From positions 23,072 through 87,071 of the forward strand of contig SVSS01000006.1 in assembly GCA_015064185.1 (NCBI GenBank): DNA of 64,000 nucleotides, given 5' to 3'. The DNA comes from Oscillospiraceae bacterium. Its GTDB lineage: Bacteria; Bacillota; Clostridia; Oscillospirales; CAG-272. Position numbers and translations under genes: made by a program. Shown here one piece after another: positions 10,205 to 20,100 of the stretch (its first letter is position 1; the number at the start of each line of letters is the position of its first letter). Below the pieces are notes generated by a model. The model worked only from the letters and a program-made list of their open reading frames with translations, made no database searches and was not told the DNA's origin.

Positions 10205-10234
10205 ATTTTACCACGAACAACACCTCAAAGTCAA
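10205..10234 (-). promoter_or_regulatory. Sigma-A-type promoter of the sugar-transport operon
   Basis: On the minus strand TTGACT (10234-10229), 18-base spacer, TAAAAT (10210-10205). It would start transcription near 10198 and give a leader of about 190 bases before the solute-binding-protein start at 10007. Confidence 0.65.
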
Positions 10235-10357
10235 GTATATTTTTATCGCGCATAATACACGCACTCGCGCGCGACGCCTTTCGGGCTGCGCCACGCAACA
10301 AGTGCTTTATCGAAAGCGCGCGTAAATTCCGTCACTTTTTCACTTTTTGATTTTCGG

Positions 10358-10482
10358 GTGTTAAATTATATTTACACAAAAAAGCGATCGTAATCTTCCA
10401 AGGCTTGTAAAGTTGTGCATTTTTGTTGCTTTTCCCCAATTTCGTTTTTTTCTTCCATTCCGCCGTAAATATAATTTAACAC
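10358..10482. repeat. Pair of inverted 18-bp operator-like repeats
   Basis: GTGTTAAATTATATTTAC at 10358-10375 and its exact reverse complement at 10465-10482, about 107 bases apart start to start. Each arm is itself nearly palindromic. They lie between two divergent sugar-transport operons, as expected for binding sites of one regulator acting on both; no regulator gene is adjacent. Confidence 0.6.
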
Positions 10483-10778
10483 GCATTAGCGGAGACAAGT
10501 TTTGCGCGCCGCGGCTTCTACTTTTTTTCGCCGCCTCTTTTTTGTGCATGATAAACAAATTCGAGGGCGATTTTTCTACATTACAACAAATGCGGCGCTT
10601 TCGCATTCTTTTACAAAAATTTCACATTTTTTCCGCTTTTTATCAAGATAATAGCATCTTCTGCGTTTGACTGCTGGAACGCTTTACCAATACATTTCTT
10701 TCATAAGCAGCAAAAAACGGCACACAATAACACCAAGCCTGCGCGAGATCCGCGCAAAACTACGCTAAGGCGGTATTC

Positions 10779-11846
10779 ATGATGAAAAAAAGTTTTTTGG
10801 TATTGATGCTTCTATTTTCGCTGACACTTCCCTTTTTTGCGGGATGCAGCGGCAATCAAGATGCCGACGTGCATGTTTTTTACTATAGCTACAGTGACAC
10901 CTATATTTCCTCAGTGCGTACTGCACTCGATAAGCAGCTGCAAAATGCCGGCATTTCTTATCAGGATTATGACGGGAACGGCAGTCAGACCACGCAAACC
11001 GAGCAGATCCGCACAGCGGTCACAAAGGGTGCCAAGGCAATTCTTGTAAACATCGTAAATACAGGCTCCGACGATGCCGCAAACGAAATTGCAACGCTTG
11101 CAAAAGATGCCGGGGTTCCGCTGATCTTCTTCAACCGTGAGGTCAGCGACGAAGTAATTAAAAGCTATGACAATTGTGCATTTGTGGGGACGCGCGCCGA
11201 GGAGGCTGGTATTTTGCAGGGAGAGCTGATCGGCGAATACCTGTTGGCAAATTGGAAGGCATACGATCTCAACGGCGACGGTGAGATATCATACGTGCTT
11301 TTCAAGGGTGAGGAAGGCAATAACGAGGCAATTTTTCGCACGAAATACAGTGTTGAGGAAGCCAATAAAAAACTAATCGATGCCGGCAAAAAACCCCTTA
11401 AATTTTACGATTCCGCCAATAAAAACGGCTACCTGGTAGACAAAAACGGGCAGTGGTCAGCAACTGCGGCAAACGAATATATGACAACAGCACTGACAGA
11501 ATACAACACTTCAAACAAAAACATGATTGAGCTGGTGATCTGCAACAATGACGGCATGGCAGAGGGTGCGATCTCCGCCCTGAACGCAGTCGGCTATAAC
11601 ACGGGCGGCAACGCGCCAAGCATTCCTGTTTTTGGCGTGGATGCCACAGACGCAGCAAAAAGCCTGATCGCAAACGGGCAGATGAGCGGCACGATCAAGC
11701 AGGATGCCACAGGCATGGCAGCGGCGCTGCTGCACCTTGCGCAAAACGCGCTTGCAGAACGTGATCTCATGACTGATACAGGCGAGTTTACAGTGGATCA
11801 AAACGTGCGAAAGCTGCGCATCCACTACGAAAAATATGTCGGCTAA
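10779..11846 (+). CDS. mglB: Galactose/methylgalactoside-binding lipoprotein MglB
   Basis: 355 residues. An N-terminal lipoprotein signal ends in the lipobox LPFFAGC, so the protein is anchored to the outer face of the membrane. The periplasmic-binding-protein fold (family 1 / PBP type I) follows; the DLNGDGEIS loop at about 163-171 matches the calcium-binding loop of galactose-binding proteins, followed by YVLFKGEEGNNEA as in MglB. Start at the first of two ATGs (10779, 10782) behind AAGGCGG; either is possible. First gene of mglBAC, overlapping mglA by 11 bases. Substrate D-galactose or a close relative is inferred from the family; ribose-type relatives lack this loop. Confidence 0.88.
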   Translation: MMKKSFLVLMLLFSLTLPFFAGCSGNQDADVHVFYYSYSDTYISSVRTALDKQLQNAGISYQDYDGNGSQTTQTEQIRTAVTKGAKAILVNIVNTGSDDAANEIATLAKDAGVPLIFFNREVSDEVIKSYDNCAFVGTRAEEAGILQGELIGEYLLANWKAYDLNGDGEISYVLFKGEEGNNEAIFRTKYSVEEANKKLIDAGKKPLKFYDSANKNGYLVDKNGQWSATAANEYMTTALTEYNTSNKNMIELVICNNDGMAEGAISALNAVGYNTGGNAPSIPVFGVDATDAAKSLIANGQMSGTIKQDATGMAAALLHLAQNALAERDLMTDTGEFTVDQNVRKLRIHYEKYVG

Positions 11847-13353
11847 CGGTATTAAAAAAAGCCCTCCCTTGCTGGAAATGCGCGGCATTGGCAAGACCTT
11901 TCCGGGGGTGCGCGCACTTCGCGATGTGTCGCTCACGGTGCGCCAAGGGACCGTGCACGCGCTTATGGGCGAGAACGGTGCGGGAAAATCAACACTTATG
12001 AAATGTCTTTTTGGTATTTATGCCGAGGATGAGGGCGAGATCCTGCTTGAGGGAAAGCCGGTTCACTTTCACAATCCGCGCGAGGCGCTTGACCACGGTG
12101 TTGCTATGGTACACCAGGAGCTTAATCAAGCACTGAAGCGCAGCGTTATGGATAACATCTGGCTCGGGCGTTATCCCACCAAGCTCGGCATCTTCACGTC
12201 GGATAGCGAAATGTATAAAAAGACGCAACACGTGCTGCAAAATTTAGGTCTTTCAATCGATCCCGCGCGCATTATGTCCACCATGTCGGTGGCAGAGCGT
12301 CAAATGGCGGAGATCGCGAAAGCGGTATCCTATGAGGCAAAGATCATTGTGCTAGACGAGCCGACCTCGTCGCTGACCGAGAGTGAGGTTGAGCACCTGT
12401 TCCGCATGATAGACATGCTCAAAAAAAGGGGCTGCGGCATCATCTATATCTCCCACAAAATGGAGGAGATCTTGCGCATTTCCGATGACATCACCGTAAT
12501 GCGTGACGGCGCCAACGTAGCCACTGCTCCCGCAGCAGAAATGACAATGGAAAAGATCATTCGCTTTATGGTTGGGCGCGAGCTTTCCAACCGATACCCT
12601 CCCAAAGAATCAAAGCCTGGCGAGGTGATATTTGAAGCCAAGGGCATCACGTCACGCTATCAAAGAGTATCAAACGTTTCCCTTTCCGTGCGCCGGGGCG
12701 AGATCGTCGGGCTTGCGGGGCTGGCAGGCGCCGGGCGAAGCGAGTTTTTTGAAAACATTTTCGGCTTGTCGGCGCGCGAAAGCGGCAGCCTTTATCTTGG
12801 TAGCCGAGAAATTCAAAACAAGTCTACCAAAGAGGCAAAGCGAAACGGATTTGCTTTTGTTACCGAGGAGCGGCGCGCAAGCGGTATTTTCGGCATTCTT
12901 GATATTACCGAAAATATGACCATCTCCTCGCTTTCATCCTTCCTTTGGGGTAAAATTTTGATAAATGACCGCAAACGTGCTGCAAAAACCGACGAATTGA
13001 TTCACCGTCTGTCCGTCAAAACTGCGTCACGTAGCACGCAAATTCGAACATTATCAGGCGGCAATCAGCAAAAAGTCATTTTTGGACGTTGGCTCCTCAC
13101 GGACCCCGAGATCCTGTTGCTTGACGAGCCGACACGCGGCATTGACGTAGGCGCAAAATATGAGATCTATCAGCTCATCGAGGAGCTCGCCTCGCGCGGT
13201 AAGGCTGTTTTGGTCATATCAAGCGAGCTGCCTGAACTGATCGGCATTTGCCACCGCATCTATGTAATGTCGGGCGGTGAGGTAACGGGCGAGGTAGATG
13301 CCGCAACGACCACGCAAGAAGAAATCATGACTCTTGCCGCTAAAAACGTATAG
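11836..13353 (+). CDS. mglA: Galactose ABC transporter ATP-binding protein MglA
   Basis: 505 residues with two ABC domains, as in MglA/RbsA. N-half: Walker A GENGAGKST near 48-56, signature SVAERQMAEIAKA, Walker B IIVLDEPTSSL. C-half: degenerate Walker A (GLAGAGRSE), the family stretch EERRASGIFG, signature LSGGNQQKV and LLLDEPTRGID. Hydrolyses ATP to drive sugar import with the permease MglC. The start overlaps the end of mglB and has no strong ribosome binding site, consistent with translational coupling. 12 bases precede mglC. Confidence 0.92.
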   Translation: MSANGIKKSPPLLEMRGIGKTFPGVRALRDVSLTVRQGTVHALMGENGAGKSTLMKCLFGIYAEDEGEILLEGKPVHFHNPREALDHGVAMVHQELNQALKRSVMDNIWLGRYPTKLGIFTSDSEMYKKTQHVLQNLGLSIDPARIMSTMSVAERQMAEIAKAVSYEAKIIVLDEPTSSLTESEVEHLFRMIDMLKKRGCGIIYISHKMEEILRISDDITVMRDGANVATAPAAEMTMEKIIRFMVGRELSNRYPPKESKPGEVIFEAKGITSRYQRVSNVSLSVRRGEIVGLAGLAGAGRSEFFENIFGLSARESGSLYLGSREIQNKSTKEAKRNGFAFVTEERRASGIFGILDITENMTISSLSSFLWGKILINDRKRAAKTDELIHRLSVKTASRSTQIRTLSGGNQQKVIFGRWLLTDPEILLLDEPTRGIDVGAKYEIYQLIEELASRGKAVLVISSELPELIGICHRIYVMSGGEVTGEVDAATTTQEEIMTLAAKNV

Positions 13354-13365
13354 AGAGGGTTTTTT

Positions 13366-14421
13366 ATGAAGATCAAGTGTATCGAAAAAATCAAAAGCAT
13401 GGATAAGCACGAACGGCGCGTGTGGGTCTCTGAGCTTCTTATCAACAATTCTCTTTATATTTTTCTTGTTGCCGCCATCATCCTCATTCAATGTCTAAAC
13501 CCACGATTTCTTTCCTGGTCGTCTATCATCAACATCATTTCCCTTTCTGCCGCCAATTTGCCAATTGCGCTTGGCATTGCAGGCGCCATTATTTTGACAG
13601 GTACCGATCTTTCTGCGGGGCGTATCGTAGGTCTTGTGGCATGTATTTCCGCGGCGCTCTTGCAAACGACGGGGTACGCAGGTAAAATGTTTCCCTCCCT
13701 TGCCACGCTTCCCATTCCCCTTGTTTTTTTGCTTGTCATCGCCATAGGCGCGCTTGCCGGGTTTATCAACGGCTACTGCTCGGCAACCTTTCACCTGCAT
13801 CCCTTCATTGTTACCCTTTCCACACAGCTGATCGTTTACGGCGCCTTGCTTCTCTTTTTAATGACGGGCAATAACAACGGTCAATCGATCTCCGGACTTG
13901 ACCCCTCATACACCAATTTCATCAAAGGCAGCGTATTTTCGCTTGGCGGCACGCCCATTCCCAACTACGTGTGGTACGTGATCGCCATCACCGCTATCGT
14001 GTGGGTGATTTGGAACAAGACCGCCTTTGGCAAGAATATGTTTGCAGTAGGCTCCAACCCAGAGGCCGCCAACGTATCGGGTGTAAATGTAAAGCGTGTG
14101 ATCATTTTAGTGTTTACGCTCGCCGGCATTCTTTACGGTGTAACGGGCTTTATCGAAGCTGCGCGTATTGGTTCAAACAGTGCGGCAACCGGTCTTAATT
14201 ACGAGCTTGATGCAATTGCGGCCTGTGTGATCGGCGGTGTTTCCTTTGTGGGCGGCACGGGCAAGATCGGCGGCGTGATACTTGGCGTTGTGCTGCTACG
14301 CCTGATCTTTGTGGGTCTGACCTTTCTTGGCATAGATGCCAATATGCAATATATCATCAAGGGACTTATCATTCTCATTGCCTGCGCCATTGACATGCGC
14401 AAATATTTAGTTAAAAGATAA
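13366..14421 (+). CDS. mglC: Galactose ABC transporter permease MglC
   Basis: 351 residues, about eight to ten membrane helices, BPD_transp_2 family. Recognisable stretches are GIAGAIILTGTDLSAGRIVGL, the loop YAVGSNPEAANVSGV-like region (FAVGSNPEAANVSGVNVKRV) and IGGVSFVGGTGKIGGV, all typical of MglC/RbsC. Start at the ATG at 13366 behind AGAGAGGG. Last gene of mglBAC; a hairpin follows at 14431-14466. A cytoplasmic N-terminal extension of about 35 residues precedes the first helix. Confidence 0.92.
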   Translation: MKIKCIEKIKSMDKHERRVWVSELLINNSLYIFLVAAIILIQCLNPRFLSWSSIINIISLSAANLPIALGIAGAIILTGTDLSAGRIVGLVACISAALLQTTGYAGKMFPSLATLPIPLVFLLVIAIGALAGFINGYCSATFHLHPFIVTLSTQLIVYGALLLFLMTGNNNGQSISGLDPSYTNFIKGSVFSLGGTPIPNYVWYVIAITAIVWVIWNKTAFGKNMFAVGSNPEAANVSGVNVKRVIILVFTLAGILYGVTGFIEAARIGSNSAATGLNYELDAIAACVIGGVSFVGGTGKIGGVILGVVLLRLIFVGLTFLGIDANMQYIIKGLIILIACAIDMRKYLVKR

Positions 14422-14430
14422 TAAAAAGGC

Positions 14431-14466
14431 GGCTATTTCAAGCGCATCACGCGTTTTGGGATAGCC
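14431..14466 (+). terminator. Probable terminator after mglC
   Basis: GGCTATTTCAAG pairs with the end of GCGTTTTGGGATAGCC, giving about 12 pairs including wobbles; the downstream tract (TGTGCTTTT) is only weakly T-rich, so efficiency is uncertain. Confidence 0.45.
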
Positions 14467-14570
14467 CCTGTGCTTTTCACCTCACAAAAATATTTTTGCA
14501 TGCATGCAAAAAAGCAAGCCTCTCAGCGCAAAAAATCCACCACCTCCTCATTATATTTTTTACTTGTGCA

Positions 14571-14599
14571 TTGCATTTTTAAAAATAATATGTTAAAAT
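14571..14599 (+). promoter_or_regulatory. Promoter of nadE
   Basis: TTGCAT (14571-14576), 17 bases, TAAAAT (14594-14599), about 30 bases before the nadE start; AGGGAGG ribosome binding site follows. Confidence 0.6.
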
Positions 14600-14634
14600 A
14601 AAAATCAAAGTAGTACTTTCAAGGGAGGCTTACC

Positions 14635-16569
14635 ATGAAGGATATTCTACGCGCGGGCGTTGCCGTGCCGCCACTGCGAGTAGCAGACGTGGCATACAAC
14701 ACCGCCGAGATCACAAAAAAAATCGAGCAAGCACAGAAGGCAGGCGTCACAATACTGACCTTCCCCGAGCTGTCGCTCACAGGCTACACCTGTGGCGATC
14801 TCTTTAACTCGGAGCTATTGCTTGAAAGGGCGGCACAGGCTCTTTGCCTGCTGGCAAGCGCAGTGCCGGATACCATGCTGGTAGCGGTCGGTGCGCCGCT
14901 CCTTGTAAACGGACAGGTCTATAATTGTGCCGTTATGCTTTCGGGCGGCAAGATCATAGGCGCAGTGCCCAAAACCTTTTTGCCCACCTACGGCGCGGGC
15001 GAGGAACGCAGACATTTCTCACCTGCAGCAGCACTGAATAGAACCGCGCTTGTTACGCTTGGGTGCTTTACCTTCCCTGTGGATGCAGATCTGCTTTTCC
15101 GTGCCGCAGACGGCACTGTTGTTGGCGTTGAGATATGCGAGGACCTTGCAGCCCCTCTGCCCCCTTCTACCTGCCTTGCTTTAGCGGGCGCTGAGATCAT
15201 TTTAGGGCTTGCCGCTGCGCACGAGGTCGTTACAGGACGCGAAAAGCGCCGCAATGCGGTCGTTGAGCAGTCGAAACGCACCAAAACCGCTTATTTGTTT
15301 GCAGGCGCAGGCAAGGATGAATCTACTGCCGATCTGATCTTTTCAGGTCACGGCATGATCGCGTTAGCGGGTAAGCTTGAAGCAGAAAACGCCAACGCAA
15401 TTGACGGTGATTATTTGCTTGTAAGCGACCTTGATCTTGGCAAGATCCGCCACGATCGCCGCCATAACCGCACCTTTGGCGAGTGCGCCTCACATTATGG
15501 CTTTGCCGGCAGCATGGAGGTCGTTGATCTCCCACTTTCGCTTGCAACCTCTGACGGCGCGCTCCTTAAGATCAGCCGCCTGCCCTTCGTGCCTGACGAT
15601 AAGACAACACGCACAAAGCACTGTGCAGAAATTTTTGAAATGCAAGCATCCGCGCTTGCCCGTCGCCTTACAGTGATTGGCGGCAAGCTGACGATCGGTA
15701 TTTCCGGCGGACTTGATTCCACGCTCGCACTGCTGGTTGCCGTTCATGCCATGGATAAGTTAGGGCTTCCACACACCAACATTACAGCAGTTACAATGCC
15801 CTGCTTCGGCACCTCCGACGAAACGCTTGCAAACGCACTTGAATTAATGGAAAAGCTTGGTGTAACAGCGTTGGAAATTCCGATACGTGATGCGGTTTTG
15901 CAGCACTTTAAGGATATTGGGCACGCTCCCGATGACTTTTCGGTAACATTTGAAAACAGCCAAGCGCGTGAGCGCACCCAGGTTTTGATGGACCTTGCCA
16001 ACAAGCACGGTGGCATTGTGCTGGGCACGGGCGACCTATCGGAGATGGCACTCGGCTGGTGCACCTATAACGGTGACCACATGAGCATGTACGGTGTAAA
16101 CTGTGACGTGCCCAAAACATTGATACGCTGGATCATTGAAACAGTGATCGACCAAGAGCTTCTGCCCGATGCACGTGACGTGCTGTATCGCATTATCGAT
16201 ACGCCCATTAGCCCTGAGCTGCTGCCGCCCGACGCGGTGGGAAAGATCGCGCAAAAGACCGAGGATATCGTAGGACCGTACGCCCTGCATGATTTCTTTA
16301 TCTTTTACACGGCACGTTACGGCTACCGCCCCACCAAGATCTTTGCCCTTGCCGAAAAGGCATTTGCGGGCGTTTTTGACGGCGAAACCGTTAAGAAATG
16401 GCTTACCGTGTTTACCAAAAGATTTTTCACGCAGCAGTTCAAGCGCAACTGCGTGCCTGACGGCATAAAAATCGGCTCTGTGGCGCTTTCCCCCCGTGGA
16501 GACTGGCATATGCCATCCGATGCCAGCGCCGCCGCATGGTTGCAGGAAATTGAGGAGATCAAGATATAA
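14635..16569 (+). CDS. nadE: Glutamine-dependent NAD+ synthetase
   Basis: 644 residues, usual size for the two-domain enzyme. The N-terminal nitrilase-type glutaminase (about 1-275) shows FPELSLTGY (catalytic Glu) and VGVEICEDL (catalytic Cys). The C-terminal synthetase domain has the PP-loop GISGGLDST near 353-361 and GTGDLSEMALGW. It makes NAD+ from deamido-NAD+, ATP and glutamine in the cytoplasm, the last step of NAD synthesis. Single-gene unit with its own promoter (14571) and strong terminator (16574), start behind AAGGGAGG. Confidence 0.95.
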   Translation: MKDILRAGVAVPPLRVADVAYNTAEITKKIEQAQKAGVTILTFPELSLTGYTCGDLFNSELLLERAAQALCLLASAVPDTMLVAVGAPLLVNGQVYNCAVMLSGGKIIGAVPKTFLPTYGAGEERRHFSPAAALNRTALVTLGCFTFPVDADLLFRAADGTVVGVEICEDLAAPLPPSTCLALAGAEIILGLAAAHEVVTGREKRRNAVVEQSKRTKTAYLFAGAGKDESTADLIFSGHGMIALAGKLEAENANAIDGDYLLVSDLDLGKIRHDRRHNRTFGECASHYGFAGSMEVVDLPLSLATSDGALLKISRLPFVPDDKTTRTKHCAEIFEMQASALARRLTVIGGKLTIGISGGLDSTLALLVAVHAMDKLGLPHTNITAVTMPCFGTSDETLANALELMEKLGVTALEIPIRDAVLQHFKDIGHAPDDFSVTFENSQARERTQVLMDLANKHGGIVLGTGDLSEMALGWCTYNGDHMSMYGVNCDVPKTLIRWIIETVIDQELLPDARDVLYRIIDTPISPELLPPDAVGKIAQKTEDIVGPYALHDFFIFYTARYGYRPTKIFALAEKAFAGVFDGETVKKWLTVFTKRFFTQQFKRNCVPDGIKIGSVALSPRGDWHMPSDASAAAWLQEIEEIKI

Positions 16570-16573
16570 AAAC

Positions 16574-16613
16574 ATTCCCCGTGTGATGAAAAATATCACA
16601 CGGGGAATTCTTT
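16574..16613 (+). terminator. Strong rho-independent terminator of nadE
   Basis: A 14-bp perfect stem (16574-16587 with 16595-16608), 7-base loop, then TCTTTT. It lies five bases after the nadE stop. Confidence 0.85.
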
Positions 16614-16625
16614 TGCTATAGTGCT

Positions 16626-16999
16626 AATCACAACCACCCGTCAAACGGGTGGTTTGCACTAGGGCTAAAAGCCCAATAGTACCGGCCGGCGGCTCAAGCT
16701 GCTGGCTTTTGCTTTCAAAAGCTGTCTGCAAAAATGCCTTCTCCTTGAGGAGAAGGTGGCAGCCGAAGGCTGACGGATGAGGTGTAGCGCGAAGCGCGTT
16801 TGTGCGGCTCGTTGCAAAACTCGAACACGCCGCTATGGCGGCTACACCTCACCACCCGCTACGCGGGAGCCTCTCCTCAAGGAGAAGCCTTATGTAACGA
16901 TACACTCTATACAAAAGGGGTATCACCCATTGTTCCCCACCCGCATAGCGGGTGGTTGTCTGTTTCGCGCTGCGTGCGGGGGTGCCTGAAGGCACTAAA
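16626..16999. repeat. 374-bp hairpin-chain repeat, copy A
   Basis: Matches copy B (27053-27426) over all 374 bases with about eight differences by eye. It consists almost entirely of short hairpins with 3-4 base loops, for example CCACCCGTCAAACGGGTGG, GGGCTAAAAGCCC, CTTCTCCTTGAGGAGAAG and CACCCGCATAGCGGGTG. At larger scale CTTCTCCTTGAGGAGA near the middle recurs inverted as TCTCCTCAAGGAGAAG, and GATGAGGTGTAGC as GCTACACCTCA, so the centre can fold as one long stem. No protein is encoded. It lies between two convergent genes. Probably a mobile or amplified non-coding element. Confidence 0.85.
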
Positions 17000-17004
17000 C
17001 ACAA

Positions 17005-17038
17005 AAAGAACCCGACTGCAGTTGCAGTCGGGTTCTTT
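17005..17038 (-). terminator. Terminator of the beta-helix gene
   Basis: AAAGAACCCGACTGCA (17005-17020) and its reverse complement (17023-17038); on the minus strand the stem is followed by TTTTTG. Located about 65 bases after the stop at 17103. Confidence 0.75.
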
Positions 17039-17043
17039 GTTTG

Positions 17044-17069
17044 CCGCAAGGAGGCATGCCTCCTTGCGG
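17044..17069. repeat. 26-bp perfect palindrome
   Basis: CCGCAAGGAGG, CATG, CCTCCTTGCGG: an exact palindrome between the beta-helix stop codon and its terminator. Function unknown. Confidence 0.7.
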
Positions 17070-17102
17070 ATCATTTGAAGAATTTAAGCTTTTGCTTATC
17101 GC

Positions 17103-20100
17103 TTACCACTGGGGTACGCGGTCAGCCTCTGCCAGATACTTCTTTACGCTATGCTGGAAAGGAGTACTGTAACGGCTGAAGCTATTGCTCTTCATAATGG
17201 ATGCGTAGCAGTATACGTGCAAGCCATTATCAAGTGCAGTAGGCTGCAAGTCGTCGCAAAGCGCAGTCTTAACAGCAGTGCGCATGTTGTTGGTTACACC
17301 TGCGGACAAGTGCGAAGCGTAATAGTAAGTTACGGTGCCATCCTCAGCAGTAACCTTTGCGTATGCAATACCCGTGATATCAAGGGTGTGGTTTGCATCC
17401 TTGATGTTAACCAGAGATGCGGTGATGGTAAGAGAACCGTCCTCTGCAGTTGCAAGGCCGTTTACTGCGTCAACCATTGCGTATACCGAGCTCTCGCTCA
17501 CGTTGTTTTCAGTAGCATATGCCTTAAGCTCTGTCAAGAAGTCGGTGCCGTCCTGCCAGCCGTCAGGCAAGTACTTGGTCGGGAAGATCAGCGTGCCGTA
17601 GCTTACGGTACCGAGCGTTGCAAGATGTGTAGCAACCTCTGCGGAAACGGAAGCCGTGAAGGTAAGACCCTCAGCGCCCATAACGGGGCGAAGTGCGGGA
17701 ACGTTTTGAACTACGGGTGCGTTCTGGTTGTAGTAAGCAACACATACGTAGTACTCTTTCTCGTTGTAGGTAGCCTTGGTCTGCGTGAACGGAACGGACT
17801 TGCTGTTGTCATCGTTATCATAGTAGAAGTTTGTCTTCTGCTCTGCCGTGTAGATCTTGAAGGGACCTGCAAACTCAACGACGCCGTAAGGAGCAAACTT
17901 GATAAAGGTCTGATTGTTGCCGGTACGCTCATCCACAAATGTACCGCCCTGGATCGAAACCTTAGAGTGCTTCTTGCTTACAGCATAGATGATGCCGTCG
18001 TCTGCCTTGTTACCGGACTTCTCAGCAAGGATAAACTCACCGCCCTTGATCACAAGGGGCTCGGTATTCTCTTCGAGGTAGAACATACGGGGAGCGGTGG
18101 TGGTAAAGGTACCGCCCTCAATGGTGAACTTCATTGCAGACGCAGCAGTGAAGAATGCAAGTCTTACTTCCTTAGAGCTGAAGTTGCCGCCCTTGATCAC
18201 CATCTCGATCTTATCATCAAGAGAACCAATATGGAACAGCGTGGAGCTATCCTCTGCGTTAAACGTACCGCCGTTGATCACGTATTTGCCCTGAAGGAAG
18301 GGCTCTTCGGTCTGTGCTTTATCAGCTGCGAAATAGAACATATTCGCAATGTAGATACCGGTGTAAGTGCCGCCGTTGATGGTTACAGTGCCGTCAAAGG
18401 TGCCTTCAACACGGAACATCTGGTAAGAAGCCTGTGCCACTACGCCTTCCTCAAAGGTAAAGGTACCTTCAGAGAGCATAAACAATGCGCACTGATCGGC
18501 AGGAAGCAGCTTAAAGGTGCCTGCCTTGAAATTGCCAACTAGCTCGCCACTCTCAAACAAGAGGCCCTTGGGCGTCTTGTTGGAGGGAGAACCGCCGGAC
18601 ATGTCGGCGCCAACGCCGTCGTTAAGTCCTTCGAATACAGGACCCGTGCCGCCCTCAAGCTTATCAAACGTAACGGTGTGTGGACCCTTTACATAAACCC
18701 AAGTCAAGCCCTTACTGAAGTTACCGCCCTTAATGTTAAGCTGTGCGTTTGCACTTGCGTTCACAAGAACGATAGCCGTGGTATAGAGGTTACCTCTGAA
18801 GGTACCGCCATTGATGTTGAAGATCGAGCCGTCGCCCTTGGAGTGGATCATGTAGGAGCTATCTATAGAAAATGCATTAGAGGAGAAGCTGCCGTCGTTG
18901 ATGGTAAGAGTGCCGGATTTTGTGAAGTAAATAATACGCGCTGCCTTAAAGGTACCGTTGTTGATGGTGATGGTAGTTCCTGCCTTGGAAGCGTAGAACA
19001 ATGCGGAATTATTTTCAACCTTACCGTCCTTATCAACGGCAGAGCCCTTATTAATGGTAAAGGTACCACCGTCTACTACAACCTCAGCACGATCAGCAAG
19101 TCTAAATCCAACAAAGCCTGTAATATCGTTGCCGGTAAAGCTACCGTTCTTGATCGTGATCTTGGAATCCTCAGCGTCATTGTAAATAAATGCAACACCG
19201 TTGGTCACATTAAATCTGGGAGCCTGTCTTGCATCGGTGGGATTGCCGATCACAACGGTAGAAGCAACCTTGCCACCAAGGTAAAGCACGCCGCCGCCGA
19301 CAGAGTTAAAGGTACCGCCGGTAATGGTGACAGTAGCACCACCGTCCACAATATTGAACAAATAATCACTACCGTAGTTCCAGGTACCGCCGTTTACGGT
19401 AATGTTGACCTTACCCTTGATCTTAAACGTGGGAACCGTGCCCTCAAGAGTAAGCGTACCGTTCGCAACGTATTTATCAAGTAAGATCTTTACATCGGCC
19501 TCGCTTGCAAACGTAAGATCCGTTGCTTCCGTGCCGGTAAAGGTCAAGCCAACCTTAGCATAGCCGGCAACGGTGATGTTTGCGTTAGTGAGCAGCGTGC
19601 TTGTGGTAGCAGCATCCATGGAGGTATTAAAGATGTAGGCATTATCCGTTACCGTAAAGGTAGGATTGCCTGCGGATCCCTCCTGGTCAAGCAGAATTGC
19701 AAGGTTGTTTGCGGTAAGTGTGCCGTCAAAGTCGAACAGGATGGCATCCTTGCCCTTTGCGGTAAAGTTACCGCCAATGACCTTGATCTCACTGTCCGCT
19801 GTCGCATAGAAGAGAGAGCCGGTATAGATGCCGCCTGCCACGCGAAGCACACCGCTCTTAACATAGAGCATGTGGTATTCGTTTTTGCCTGCAGTATAAG
19901 TACCCACATAGAGTACAACGGTTGCACCGCCGTCAACGTTGATATAAGCGCTGCCCGCGGTCTTGTTGGTATCCTTAAATACGGGGTTCTTTTCAGCATC
20001 CGCATTTGCTTTTACTTCAACTGTGCCTGCGACAGCGGCATTGATCCAACCGCGACCGCCATCAAACGTACCGCCATCGATGGTAACTTTAGCGCCTGCA

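Larger units (their letters stand above)
10008..10778. other. 771-bp divergent intergenic region
   Basis: Between the sugar-transport operon (minus) and mglB (plus). It holds the minus promoter at 10205-10234 and an 18-bp inverted repeat pair (10358-10375, 10465-10482). The remainder is AT-rich (about 10320-10680) and no frame in it has a convincing start or coding character. No clear plus-strand promoter for mglB was identified. Confidence 0.6.

Noticed and set aside
16777..16989. 70-codon open frame shared by both 374-bp repeats (also 27204-27416)
   Set aside because: The frame follows from the hairpin sequence; it lacks a ribosome binding site and its peptide is Arg/Thr/Pro-rich without similarity.
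16626..16999. CRISPR array or part of one
   Set aside because: The hairpin modules differ from each other and there are no regularly spaced identical repeats or cas genes.
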